This document shows, piece after piece, positions 54,494 through 62,986 of a stretch of DNA of 64,000 nt; within the stretch, counting starts at the first letter, position 1, and every line of letters begins with the position of its first letter. The stretch lies in NCBI GenBank assembly GCA_050291245.1, contig JBNKJP010000020.1:62001-126000 (forward strand), given 5' to 3'. The position numbers and the translations under genes were made by a program. The DNA comes from Thiodiazotropha sp050291245. Its GTDB lineage: Bacteria; Pseudomonadota; Gammaproteobacteria; Chromatiales; Chromatiaceae. The notes beneath the pieces are model-generated. The model made no database searches, was not told the DNA's origin, and saw only the letters and a list, made by a program, of their open reading frames with translations.

Positions 54494-56446
54494 ATGTGTG
54501 GTATCGCGGGTGTGATGACCGATCGACAGTCCGGGGAGACGCTCCGGGTTTGCGCCTTGCGTATGGCCGATACACTGGTACACCGCGGACCGGATGACGT
54601 TGGCGTGTGGCTCGATCCCGGGGCGGGATTGGCCCTCGCCCATCGTCGGTTGTCGATTCTCGATCTCTCCCCGGAAGGCCATCAGCCCATGGCTTCGGCC
54701 TGTGGCCGCTATCAGATCGTTTTCAACGGTGAGATCTATAACCATGCCGAACTGCGAAAGGCGTTGAACCAGGCCGGTGTGGGTAACTGGCGCGGGCATT
54801 CCGATACCGAGGTGATGCTGGCTGCCATCGTCACTTGGGGGCTGGTCGGGGCGGTCCGGCGATTTACCGGTATGTTCGCCTTTGCGCTCTGGGATCGGCA
54901 GCGCCGCACGCTCACTTTGGGGCGAGACCGGATCGGCGAAAAGCCCCTCTACTACGGATTCAGTGGCGGGGCATTTCTATTTGCCTCCGAGTTGAAGGCG
55001 TTGCGCGCCTATCCCGATTTTACCCCGCGGATTGATCGGGATGCCCTGGCATCGATGCAGCGTCTGGCCTATGTGCCGGCACCCCATACGATCTATCAGG
55101 GGATCCGCAAGCTGCTTCCCGGCAGCCTGTTGACGCTTTCGCCGGATTGCCGCAGTTTGCCGGAACCGGTGCGCTACTGGTCGGCCACCGAGGTGGCTGA
55201 ACAGGGGCAACGCAACCCCTTTCAAGGTACGGAACAGGAGGCGCTGGGGGAGGTGGAGCGGTTGCTGGGGGATGCGATCGCCCGCCAGATGGTCGCGGAT
55301 GTGCCGCTGGGGGGCTTTCTTTCCGGTGGCATCGACTCCTCGGCAATCCTGGCCCTGATGCAGTCCCGGGCGATGAGCCCGGTGAAGAGTTTTACCGTGG
55401 GGTTCTGGGAGCCCGCCTTCAATGAGGCGCGACACGCCCAGGAGGTCGCCGCCCATTTGGGTACGGAGCACCACGAAATCTATGTCACCTCCCAGCAGGC
55501 GTTGGATGTGATCCCCCGGCTGCCGGAAATTTATGACGAACCCTACGGGGATTCCTCGCAGATCCCCACCTATCTGGTTTCCCAGCTGGCCCGCCAGCAT
55601 GTCACCGTGAGTCTCTCCGGGGATGGGGGCGATGAGCTGTTTGGTGGATATAACCGCTATTTCTGGGCTAAGCGTCTGTGGCGTCGGATGGGGTGGCTCC
55701 CCGGGTCGCTGCGGAGTCTGTTGGCGAAGGCCATTACGATACCCAGCCCGACGGCCTGGGACCGGCTGTTACGGGGCATTTCTCCCGTGATGCCATCTGC
55801 GCTGCGCTATCAGAACCCGGGTGACAAGATGCACAAACTGGCGCAGATCCTGGCGGCGGACAATCCCGAAGCGATCTATTGGGGACTGGTCTCTTTGTGG
55901 AAAGATCCCGAACGCCTGGTACTCGCCAGTCATGAGCCGGTCAGTGCCTTCAACGATGAGTCACAACAGGCGGACCTGCACGAGTTTGAGCATTGGATGA
56001 TGCATAAGGATATACTCACCTACCTGCCGGACGACATTCTGGTTAAGGTTGACAGGGCCGCCATGGCGATGAGTCTGGAAACCCGCCTGCCCCTGCTGGA
56101 TCACGCCTTGGTAGAGTTCGTCTGGTCATTGCCCTTGGGTATGAAGATTCACGGCTCTGAGCGCAAGTGGTTACTGCGCAAACTGCTCTATCGCTACGTG
56201 CCTCCGGAGTTGATCGACCGGCCGAAAATGGGATTTGGCATTCCCTTGGCCGAGTGGCTCCGTGGTCCGTTGAGGGCGTGGTGCGAGGCGCTTCTGGAGC
56301 CACACCGATTACGCAATGAGGGTTATTTCGATCATAATTTGGTCCAGAGGTACTGGCGGGAACATCTCTCCGGAAGCTGCAATTGGGCATACTACCTGTG
56401 GAATGTGATTGCCTTCCAGGCATGGTTGGAGGCGACCCATGAATAG
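54494..56446 (+). CDS. asnB: asparagine synthase-type glutamine amidotransferase
   Basis: A 650-residue AsnB-type enzyme. The mature nucleophile Cys2 is in MCGIAGVM, and the N-terminal glutaminase domain has the NGEIYN block. The synthetase domain has the ATP pyrophosphatase loop SGGIDSSA near residue 278 and later SLSGDGGDELFGGYNRYFW. Enzymes of this type in polysaccharide clusters probably amidate a sugar acid or other glycan part instead of making asparagine. The gene lies between two GT4 genes in the same direction with short gaps, so it belongs to the cluster. Confidence 0.9.
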   Translation: MCGIAGVMTDRQSGETLRVCALRMADTLVHRGPDDVGVWLDPGAGLALAHRRLSILDLSPEGHQPMASACGRYQIVFNGEIYNHAELRKALNQAGVGNWRGHSDTEVMLAAIVTWGLVGAVRRFTGMFAFALWDRQRRTLTLGRDRIGEKPLYYGFSGGAFLFASELKALRAYPDFTPRIDRDALASMQRLAYVPAPHTIYQGIRKLLPGSLLTLSPDCRSLPEPVRYWSATEVAEQGQRNPFQGTEQEALGEVERLLGDAIARQMVADVPLGGFLSGGIDSSAILALMQSRAMSPVKSFTVGFWEPAFNEARHAQEVAAHLGTEHHEIYVTSQQALDVIPRLPEIYDEPYGDSSQIPTYLVSQLARQHVTVSLSGDGGDELFGGYNRYFWAKRLWRRMGWLPGSLRSLLAKAITIPSPTAWDRLLRGISPVMPSALRYQNPGDKMHKLAQILAADNPEAIYWGLVSLWKDPERLVLASHEPVSAFNDESQQADLHEFEHWMMHKDILTYLPDDILVKVDRAAMAMSLETRLPLLDHALVEFVWSLPLGMKIHGSERKWLLRKLLYRYVPPELIDRPKMGFGIPLAEWLRGPLRAWCEALLEPHRLRNEGYFDHNLVQRYWREHLSGSCNWAYYLWNVIAFQAWLEATHE

Positions 56447-56487
56447 GTCGTGCGCGATCCTGTCAATGAAAACCGGATGAGTAGCTT

Positions 56488-57621
56488 ATGGATCAGGAGA
56501 AGTTGATCCTGTTCGTCGTCAACGATGCAGGTTTTTTTCTTTCCCATCGTCTGCCGTTGGCCCTGGCCGCGCGGGATATCGGCTACCGGGTTTGTGTGGC
56601 CACGCCTCCGGGTGACGGGGTGGAGCAGATCGAGGCGGAGGGTCTGCTGCACTATATCTTGCCCCTGTCCCGCAGTGGTGCCAATCCCTTTGCTGAGTTG
56701 ATGACCATCCGGGAGCTGTACAAGCTGTACCGCAATCTTCGCCCCAGTCTGGTGCATCATGTCACCATCAAGCCCGTGCTCTATGGCACCCTGGCGGCGC
56801 GCCTGGCGAAGGTGCCCGCGGTGGTCAACGCCATATCGGGTCTCGGTTTCGTTTTCCTTGCCCAGGGAATGTTCAGTTCGCTGGCCCGCGCCGCGGTACT
56901 CAACAGCTACCGTTGGCTGTTCTCCCGGACAGGGCTCTGGGTCATCGTGCAGAACCGGGACGACTACCGATATCTGCTGGATGAAGAGTGCCTGAGCCAG
57001 GAGCAGCTTGAGCTGATCCGGGGGTCAGGGGTCGATCTGACGCACTTTACCGCGCAACCGGAACCCGTGCAGACACCGCTGGTGGTTTTGCCGGCGCGAA
57101 TGCTATGGGACAAGGGGGTGGGGGAGTTCGTGGCTGCAGCCCATGCCCTGAAAGAACGGGGGGTGAAGGCTCGTTTCGCCCTGGTCGGCGGCGTCGACCC
57201 GAACAACCCCGAATCGGTTCCGGCCCGGCATCTGGCCGACTGGGCGCGGGACGGGGATATCGAATGGTGGGGCAATCGACAGGATATGGCCCGGGTCTAC
57301 AGTCAAGCCAACATCATCTGCCTCCCCTCCTACCGGGAGGGGCTTCCCAAGGTATTGCTGGAAGCCGCGGCCTGTGGTCGCGCCATCGTGACCACGGATG
57401 TGCCGGGTTGCCGGGAGGTGGTCATTGAGGGGGAAAACGGCCTGCTGGTGCCCGCCCGTGAGAGCCAACCCCTGGCGGCGGCTTTACAACAGTTGATCCA
57501 GCAACCCGAGCTGCGCCGGGCCATGGGCGAGAAGAGCCGGGGATTCGCAGAGGCGGAATTCTCCATCGACCGGGTGGTCTCCCAGCATATGGCGATCTAC
57601 CGGCAGGCCCTGGAATTGTGA
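56488..57621 (+). CDS. GT4 glycosyltransferase
   Basis: A 377-residue family 4 glycosyltransferase. It begins KLILFVVNDAGFFLSHRLPLA, with an internal VHHVTIKPVLYGTLAARLAKV, and has the C-terminal donor site LPSYREGLPKVLLEAAACGR (E-x7-E type) followed by VTTDVPGCREVV. It is of the type that adds GalNAc or related sugars (PglA/WbpU-like). ATG 56488 is 41 bases after the AsnB stop. The stop overlaps the epimerase gene by four bases. Confidence 0.9.
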   Translation: MDQEKLILFVVNDAGFFLSHRLPLALAARDIGYRVCVATPPGDGVEQIEAEGLLHYILPLSRSGANPFAELMTIRELYKLYRNLRPSLVHHVTIKPVLYGTLAARLAKVPAVVNAISGLGFVFLAQGMFSSLARAAVLNSYRWLFSRTGLWVIVQNRDDYRYLLDEECLSQEQLELIRGSGVDLTHFTAQPEPVQTPLVVLPARMLWDKGVGEFVAAAHALKERGVKARFALVGGVDPNNPESVPARHLADWARDGDIEWWGNRQDMARVYSQANIICLPSYREGLPKVLLEAAACGRAIVTTDVPGCREVVIEGENGLLVPARESQPLAAALQQLIQQPELRRAMGEKSRGFAEAEFSIDRVVSQHMAIYRQALEL

Positions 57622-58565
57622 GGCGTCTGCTGGTCACCGGCGCAAACGGGTTCGTGGGCCGCCAGCTGTGTCCGCACCTGCTGGCCCGGGGGTATGAGAT
57701 CCGGGCGGTCCTGCGACAGGTTCAACCCGGTGATTCCGCCTATGAGCAGGTTGCAGTCGGTGCGATCGGTGAAGACACCGACTGGGGTCCGGCGCTTCAG
57801 GGTATTGATACGGTGATTCATCTGGCGGGGCGCGCCCATGTGATGCAGGAGCTCTCTGAGGATCCCCTGAGTCTGTATCGTCAGGTAAACGTGGCGGGTA
57901 GTCGGCGTCTGGCGCAACAGGCGGCCGGGGCCGGGGTGCGCCGTCTGGTCTACTTGAGCAGTATCAAGGTGAACGGGGAGCGGACCGGGGAGCGCCCATT
58001 CCGCGAGTCGGATACCCCGGCTCCGGAAGATGCCTATGGGCTTTCGAAATGGGAGGCGGAACAGGCGTTGCAGCAGGTCGCCTCTGAGACCGGCCTGGAA
58101 CTGGTGATCCTGCGCCCGGTGCTGATCTACGGTCCCGGAGTCAAAGGCAATCTGCTGCGCCTCGGTGGCTTGATCCGGCGGGGCTTTCCATTGCCTTTGA
58201 AGTCGGTCGATAACCGGCGCAGTCTGCTGGGAATCGGCAATCTGCTCGATTTTGTGGACACCTGCGTGACCCACCCGGCGGCCCCGGGGGAGGTGTTTTT
58301 GGTCTCGGACGGGGAGGATCTCTCCACCCCACAGCTGATCCGCGTAATGGCTGAGGCGATGGGGTTGAAGCCACGACTCTTGCCGTTCCCTCCCGTCTGG
58401 TTGAAAGGACTGGCCGGGCTGCTGGGTCGTGCCCCAGAGGTTGAGCGGTTGTGTGGCAATCTTCAGGTGGATATTGGTAAGAGCGCCCGTTTGCTGGGCT
58501 GGCATCCGCACGTCCCGGTGGCGGACGGCCTGCGAGAGATGTTGCGGCGAGAGGTCTCAGCATGA
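57618..58565 (+). CDS. NAD-dependent nucleotide-sugar epimerase/reductase (WbpV-like)
   Basis: A 315-residue extended short-chain dehydrogenase. The NAD motif GANGFVGRQL is at the start, YLSSIKVNGE holds the catalytic Ser region, and Y-x3-K is AYGLSKWEAEQ near residue 140. The type is close to WbpV/WbiG-like 4-keto reductases and UDP-sugar 4-epimerases, which act after a WbpM-type dehydratase to give FucNAc or QuiNAc. Here it lies directly before the WbpL-like primer transferase, as in the B-band O-antigen locus of Pseudomonas. GTG start at 57618 overlaps the preceding stop (GTGA); the stop overlaps the next gene by four bases. Confidence 0.88.
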   Translation: MRRLLVTGANGFVGRQLCPHLLARGYEIRAVLRQVQPGDSAYEQVAVGAIGEDTDWGPALQGIDTVIHLAGRAHVMQELSEDPLSLYRQVNVAGSRRLAQQAAGAGVRRLVYLSSIKVNGERTGERPFRESDTPAPEDAYGLSKWEAEQALQQVASETGLELVILRPVLIYGPGVKGNLLRLGGLIRRGFPLPLKSVDNRRSLLGIGNLLDFVDTCVTHPAAPGEVFLVSDGEDLSTPQLIRVMAEAMGLKPRLLPFPPVWLKGLAGLLGRAPEVERLCGNLQVDIGKSARLLGWHPHVPVADGLREMLRREVSA

Positions 58566-59650
58566 GCCGGCCGGTCGTCTGGCTTATCGTTGCGCTCGGG
58601 GTGTTTCTCCTTTCCGTGCTTCTGACGGGTTGGCTGCGGCGCTACGCCCTGCATCGGGGACTACTGGATACGCCTAATGCACGCAGCTCCCATCTCCAGG
58701 TGACCCCCCGGGGCGGAGGGCTGGGCTTTGTGCTGGTCTATCTGGGGCTGATGTTGCTGGACCTGGTCATTCCGCTGCCTGGTCTGGCGCCCCTTGCCTC
58801 CCTGTTTCTCGCGCTGCTGCCCGGGGCCGGACTGGTGGCCCTGATCGGATTCATCGACGATCATCGGGATCTCCCGGCGAAGATCCGTATCCTGGTGCAC
58901 CTCGCGGCGGCTGTCTGGGCTTTGTGGGTGCTGGGGTCGCCGCCTGTGGTGATATTCGACTGGGTGGCTCCCTCGGGATGGTGGTTGAGTCTGCTGGCCG
59001 TCCTGGCCCTGGTCTGGCTGCTGAATCTCTACAACTTCATGGATGGCATCGACGGAATCGCGAGTCTGGAGGCGGTCAGTGTGTTGCTGGGCGCATCCTT
59101 GATCATGCTGCTCAATCGGGGTGCCCCTGACCAGGCTGCCTGGCTGCTGTTCCTGGCGACCGCTGTGACGGGTTTTCTGCTCTGGAATTGGCCTCCGGCG
59201 AAGATCTTCATGGGGGATGCGGCGAGTGGATTTCTCGGCTTCAGTCTGGGCGTGTTCGCCTGCTACACCGCTCAGGGTGAATCGATCACCCTATGGAGTT
59301 GGATCATCCTGCTGGGACTGTTCGTGGTGGATGCCAGCTGGACCCTGCTGATGAGGATGCGCCGGGGCGAGGTCTGGTACAAACCCCATGCCCAGCATGC
59401 CTACCAGATCCAGGCCCGACAGGCACAGGCGCTGTTCCTGGCAAAGGGTCTGGAGCCGCAACTTGCCCGGGCCAGGGCCCACAAGCGGGTTGTACTGCAG
59501 GGTGTGCTGATCAATCTGCTCTGGCTGACCCCCGTGGCGTTCTGTGCGAGTCATTGGCCCGAGGCGGGTTTCGTTTTCATGATCCTGGGATTGGTGCCCT
59601 TGGTCGTGCGGGTATGGCGCATAGGTGCGGGCAGGGTGGATCGCGCTTGA
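58562..59650 (+). CDS. wbpL: undecaprenyl-phosphate sugar-1-phosphate transferase (WbpL/WecA-like)
   Basis: A 362-residue polytopic enzyme with about ten or eleven membrane helices. It belongs to the WecA/MraY superfamily. The Mg-binding block is LIGFIDDHRDLPAKIRI near residue 95, and FMDGIDGIAS near 158 and IFMGDAASGFLG near 217 are the catalytic loops; HAQHAYQ near 272 is the carbohydrate-recognition loop of WbpL-like enzymes. It starts chain synthesis by moving FucNAc-, QuiNAc- or GlcNAc-1-phosphate to undecaprenyl phosphate. It is the last gene of the polysaccharide locus and overlaps the epimerase gene by four bases. Confidence 0.92.
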   Translation: MSRPVVWLIVALGVFLLSVLLTGWLRRYALHRGLLDTPNARSSHLQVTPRGGGLGFVLVYLGLMLLDLVIPLPGLAPLASLFLALLPGAGLVALIGFIDDHRDLPAKIRILVHLAAAVWALWVLGSPPVVIFDWVAPSGWWLSLLAVLALVWLLNLYNFMDGIDGIASLEAVSVLLGASLIMLLNRGAPDQAAWLLFLATAVTGFLLWNWPPAKIFMGDAASGFLGFSLGVFACYTAQGESITLWSWIILLGLFVVDASWTLLMRMRRGEVWYKPHAQHAYQIQARQAQALFLAKGLEPQLARARAHKRVVLQGVLINLLWLTPVAFCASHWPEAGFVFMILGLVPLVVRVWRIGAGRVDRA

Positions 59651-59684
59651 GCGACTTGTGTTTATATCAAGCTCGCACCAAAAT

Positions 59685-59706
59685 ATGCACATGACATGCA
59701 CATGTG
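59685..59706. promoter_or_regulatory. operator-like repeats upstream of the ribbon-helix-helix gene
   Basis: ATGCACATG occurs twice (59685-59693 and 59696-59704), in the same direction, two bases apart. The second copy overlaps the perfect palindrome CACATGTG (59699-59706). The repeats end 17 bases before the ATG, the usual place for autoregulation by a ribbon-helix-helix repressor. Confidence 0.5.
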
Positions 59707-59723
59707 TAGTGGAGGTATCTACT

Positions 59724-60011
59724 ATGGCAGCAGCCACAGAGCGAGTGTCTGTTCTGATGACAAAAGACGAAAAGAAGCGGCTTGTCTCCAAGGCTAGAGA
59801 AAGTAGCGTTTCTGTTGGTGAATTTCTGCGACGTGCGGCTGATGGGTATCGGAGCGAGACCGATGAACAACTTCTCGAAGCCATGATCATGCAGATGAAT
59901 CAAGCGACGGATAGTGCCGAAAGGGCAATCGATGAGGCACTTCGTTTTGTCGATGAGTCAAATCGGCGTATCGCCCGGATGGAGGCAGAAGCCAAGAGCA
60001 AGGAGGCATAA
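59724..60011 (+). CDS. ribbon-helix-helix DNA-binding protein
   Basis: A 95-residue protein. Residues about 5-40 (TERVSVLMTKDEKKRLVSKA ... VSVGEFLRRAADGY) form a ribbon-helix-helix fold of the CopG/MobC-like kind: a short strand for DNA contact and two helices. The second half is a charged helix. A strong ribosome site GGAGG lies at 59711-59715, 8 bases before ATG 59724. Such proteins often act as autorepressors or antitoxins, or in plasmid mobilisation. The next gene starts right after its stop (TAAATG), so the two form a pair. Confidence 0.8.
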   Translation: MAAATERVSVLMTKDEKKRLVSKARESSVSVGEFLRRAADGYRSETDEQLLEAMIMQMNQATDSAERAIDEALRFVDESNRRIARMEAEAKSKEA

Positions 60012-60227
60012 ATGGGATTGACGGACAGGATGTGGGAGGGTATTAGCCGGGTAATCCGGATGGATACCAAGGTGGGGGGATTGGCAGAGACCGTGAAGAT
60101 GCAGCAAAGCAAGATAGAGGATCTGACCGCCCGGGTAATCCGCCTGGAAACAGCGCTGGAAATCGCCTTCGCATCCAAGGGTGAAGTGCCTCACCAGAGG
60201 TTGATACAAAAAGATGAAATCGAATAG
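60012..60227 (+). CDS. coiled-coil partner of the ribbon-helix-helix protein
   Basis: A 71-residue, mainly helical protein. It has a heptad-like pattern (LAETVKMQQSKIEDLTARVI, then RLETALEIAFA), a short amphipathic start and no membrane segment. The ATG follows the stop of the ribbon-helix-helix gene with no gap, so the two are coupled. I know of similar pairs in other proteobacteria but not of a function. No nuclease or other toxin motif is visible, so calling it a toxin would be a guess. Confidence 0.65.
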   Translation: MGLTDRMWEGISRVIRMDTKVGGLAETVKMQQSKIEDLTARVIRLETALEIAFASKGEVPHQRLIQKDEIE

Positions 60228-60280
60228 CGGCTATGCCCTGTTTCGAAAAACCGGTCTTTTTTTTCCGCGAAGGACCGAAG

Positions 60281-60358
60281 GTTGGGGTGACGAAGGAACC
60301 CCCAACACGTAGCAGCAACAAATACGCGAATCAGGTTGGGGTTCTTCGCCCCAACCTG
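60281..60358. repeat. two adjacent REP-like hairpins with GTTGGGG stems
   Basis: The first hairpin pairs GTTGGGG (60281-60287) with CCCCAAC (60300-60306). The second is a perfect 10-base-pair stem, 60332-60341 with 60349-60358, loop TTCTTCG. Both share the GTTGGGG core, so this is a composite repetitive extragenic palindrome between convergent genes; it may also stop transcription on both sides. Confidence 0.7.
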
Positions 60359-60380
60359 CGTGTTTCACCAAACCGAATCG

Positions 60381-62819
60381 CTATTCTCTTGCCGGAAGAC
60401 TTGATGAGTAGAGCGTTTGATTATGTAGATAGTGAACACTATCCCCCAGGATCACAGACCGGTCATCCCAAACGCCGTAAGAATAGTTGCTATCGCCGTT
60501 CTCACTTACCACGAACTGGTCTACAAGTTCTACGCCGGGGGTATCACCCAAATGGACATCAAAGGTGTAGAGACCGGTATGAGTCCATCCCCACTGCGCA
60601 TAGGGTTCTGGGGAATCGGGGGGCTCATTATATAAATCCACCGGAATAGAGAAACGCATCGGTAAGCTGTCTGTTTGGGGTATTGAAGCAAAACCGTGAG
60701 GCTGGTTCAGGATGGTCGAGTGGGTTCCCCTACCGCCCAACACAAGCGAGTTGACTTCGGTCGGCATGCTGGGATCCGAGACATCGAACAGGGAGACCTT
60801 CAGTCCTTGGTACCAGGCAAAGCCAAAACCGCCCCTGTCGCCCGAGTTCTCCGCGTCGACAGCCTCTTTACCAATGCCGAGTAGATAATTCTCCCCCACG
60901 GGATGGAGATATTCCGAATAACCCGAAACCTCCAGTTCGCCTAACACTGTGGGATTCTCCGGATCGGAGAGATCCAGTACATAGAGGGGATCAACCTTCT
61001 TGAAGGTGATCAGATAGCCCCGGTTACCAATGAAACGACTGGCGTAGAGCGCTTCACCCGGACGTCCCAGATTATCGAGCCGGCTGGCCACTTCCAGTCG
61101 ACCGCTATCCGCGGCCTCGCGCAACAGGGTTACACTGGTAGAGCTGTTTGTCGAAGGGAGATGGTCAATGGATGTCGCGATACGGAACACTCCCTGGTAC
61201 TCCCCCATGCGGTAGGATTTATAGTCGGGGTTGTCACCAAGGTGTCCTGCCACCTGGGCTGAGCCACGATAACTGGCGGCCTTCCCGTTTTCCGGGTCAT
61301 CAACCAGCGCCAGTTTATGAACCTCGTTGACAGGGGCGTAAACACCATTTTCCAATTGTACTTGTCCGGCAGTCTCCGCAACCAGATAGATGGCGTCCTG
61401 AGAGGCATAGAGTACTTCCGACGACCCGATGAAACAGCTGGTCTGAAAATTGTCAGGATCCACTAATGAGATGGCGACAATGCTGATGACGGTAGGGTCC
61501 GGCATACCGGCGGTTGCGCTTGGAGCAATATAACAATTTTCTGTATTGATAAGAGGCTGTGGCTCTTCATGGGTGGTTGCGGTGGGGATCAGCTGAGCCA
61601 AGGTAGCGCCTTCCAATACGCTGCGATTCCGATCAAACGCTGTTGTGTAACTGGCGTAGGGATCGAGGTCTTCAACTGTCGGGGTAAAGCGGGTAACCAG
61701 ATAAAGTGTATCGTCAATCACACGGCTGGAGATCATTGAGCCGTCGAAAGTCAAAGTGCGTTCATGGACGGGTGCCTGCGCTGAGTCCAGACTGAACAGA
61801 TTTACCTCACTGCTGCCATTTGACCAGAATCTGGGTTCATCCCAGATCGGAACCAACGAGAATCCAAAGTCCACATAGTTATTGTATGTGTCGCCACCGA
61901 CTGTCACGATCAGGTCTGAAAGCCCTTCACCACGCTGTTGGATCAAATAGATTCCCTCAGTGGAATGTTCTCCCGGAATCTGGGTTTCGTTCAACAAACG
62001 GTTTGAGGCGGGTGTCTCCTCAATGGCGTAGGTTAAAAGACAGTTACCGTAGTAGCTATAGGCATCTGAGCTGCAACTGCCCATGCTATATAAGTACTGG
62101 CCATCGGTTTTGATCAGATCCGCTTCATCGACCCCCTGCTCCTGAATGTTGGTCAGAGATAAAGGGCCGCTGCTTATCGGGGCCGGACTGAAATCATCGG
62201 TACTCAGGCTGGGCAGTTCACGGTCTGTCGCGTATGCCGCAATCATTGCCTCGGTCAGGTAACTTTCCAGCATGACATTGTGACGGAACCGATGCAGACT
62301 GGGATTATCGGTGTCAAAGACAATGAACGTTAAGGGCTGTCGATTATAGATGACCGAGCCATCTTCCGCTTCGTAACCACCGTAGAGCGCAAATTCTCCT
62401 GCCGGCAAGGGACCGCCATTATGCACATCGATCACCTCGGTCTCTGCGAGGGTCTTACGTGTGAATGGAACCAACGCGCTCACCTGGCCATTCCAGTTGA
62501 GCCACCGCCCCTGGCTATCCCGCATATGCCAATTGTCCTGCGCACGGGCAACCAGATAGAGATTGCGTTCAGCGCCTACAGAGGCTGAATCAACGTTGAT
62601 GCTCAGCTCAACCGAGATGGAATCGTTGGTATTCAACAAGGGGGAGTATTGATTAGAGTCCGCTGTGGAGAGAGACCAGGACATGGTGGCATTAGCCGGC
62701 ACGCCCGAGGTTGTAACAGAAGCTTGGTTGGTGGGGTTGGCAGTCGTGGTGAACGGCGCAAATGCCAGTAAAAACCCAAGCGAAAGGAAGCGAAATGTTG
62801 CAGATAGCGTGTTTTTCAT
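60381..62819 (-). CDS. secreted beta-propeller domain protein
   Basis: An 812-residue exported protein. The signal peptide starts MKNTLSATFRFLSLGFLLAF. Residues about 25-200 form a separate N-terminal domain (AERNLYLVARAQDNWHM, a beta-type repeat also seen in other secreted gammaproteobacterial proteins). Then follow the family marks of the secreted beta-propeller family: TNIQEQGVDEADLIKTDGQ near residue 220, VLGELEVSGYSEYLHPVGEN near 610 and RGTHSTILNQPHGF near 690. No lipobox or anchor is seen. The role is not known; family members are secreted or surface proteins, perhaps with a protease-like or binding function. ATG 62819 is preceded by GAGGGA in the minus direction. Confidence 0.82.
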   Translation of the reverse strand: MKNTLSATFRFLSLGFLLAFAPFTTTANPTNQASVTTSGVPANATMSWSLSTADSNQYSPLLNTNDSISVELSINVDSASVGAERNLYLVARAQDNWHMRDSQGRWLNWNGQVSALVPFTRKTLAETEVIDVHNGGPLPAGEFALYGGYEAEDGSVIYNRQPLTFIVFDTDNPSLHRFRHNVMLESYLTEAMIAAYATDRELPSLSTDDFSPAPISSGPLSLTNIQEQGVDEADLIKTDGQYLYSMGSCSSDAYSYYGNCLLTYAIEETPASNRLLNETQIPGEHSTEGIYLIQQRGEGLSDLIVTVGGDTYNNYVDFGFSLVPIWDEPRFWSNGSSEVNLFSLDSAQAPVHERTLTFDGSMISSRVIDDTLYLVTRFTPTVEDLDPYASYTTAFDRNRSVLEGATLAQLIPTATTHEEPQPLINTENCYIAPSATAGMPDPTVISIVAISLVDPDNFQTSCFIGSSEVLYASQDAIYLVAETAGQVQLENGVYAPVNEVHKLALVDDPENGKAASYRGSAQVAGHLGDNPDYKSYRMGEYQGVFRIATSIDHLPSTNSSTSVTLLREAADSGRLEVASRLDNLGRPGEALYASRFIGNRGYLITFKKVDPLYVLDLSDPENPTVLGELEVSGYSEYLHPVGENYLLGIGKEAVDAENSGDRGGFGFAWYQGLKVSLFDVSDPSMPTEVNSLVLGGRGTHSTILNQPHGFASIPQTDSLPMRFSIPVDLYNEPPDSPEPYAQWGWTHTGLYTFDVHLGDTPGVELVDQFVVSENGDSNYSYGVWDDRSVILGDSVHYLHNQTLYSSSLPARE

Positions 62820-62952
62820 GAACGATCCCTCGAAATTCAACGGTGCTAGCATCATAATTCCAGTCCTCTCATATTTCCAGTGTCCGAGAGGGTGATGGAA
62901 AAACGGTTTCGTATATCCGATCTGTTTCACCACGAAGGACACAAAGCGTATG

Positions 62953-62975
62953 AAGGCTAGAGAAAGTGGCGTTTC
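62953..62975 (+). repeat. 23-base copy of a segment of the ribbon-helix-helix gene
   Basis: Bases 62953-62975 agree with 59790-59812, inside the ribbon-helix-helix gene, in 22 of 23 positions on the same strand. In the copy, an ATG at 62950 would give KARESGVS against KARESSVS in the gene. It may be what is left of a second copy of that gene. The preceding CACCACGAAGGACACAAAG is a common intergenic repeat in other bacterial genomes. Confidence 0.5.
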
Positions 62976-62986
62976 GAAGGGGATTA

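Noticed and set aside
60012..60227. Calling the coiled-coil protein a toxin
   Set aside because: No nuclease, kinase or membrane-toxin pattern is visible; only gene order suggests it.
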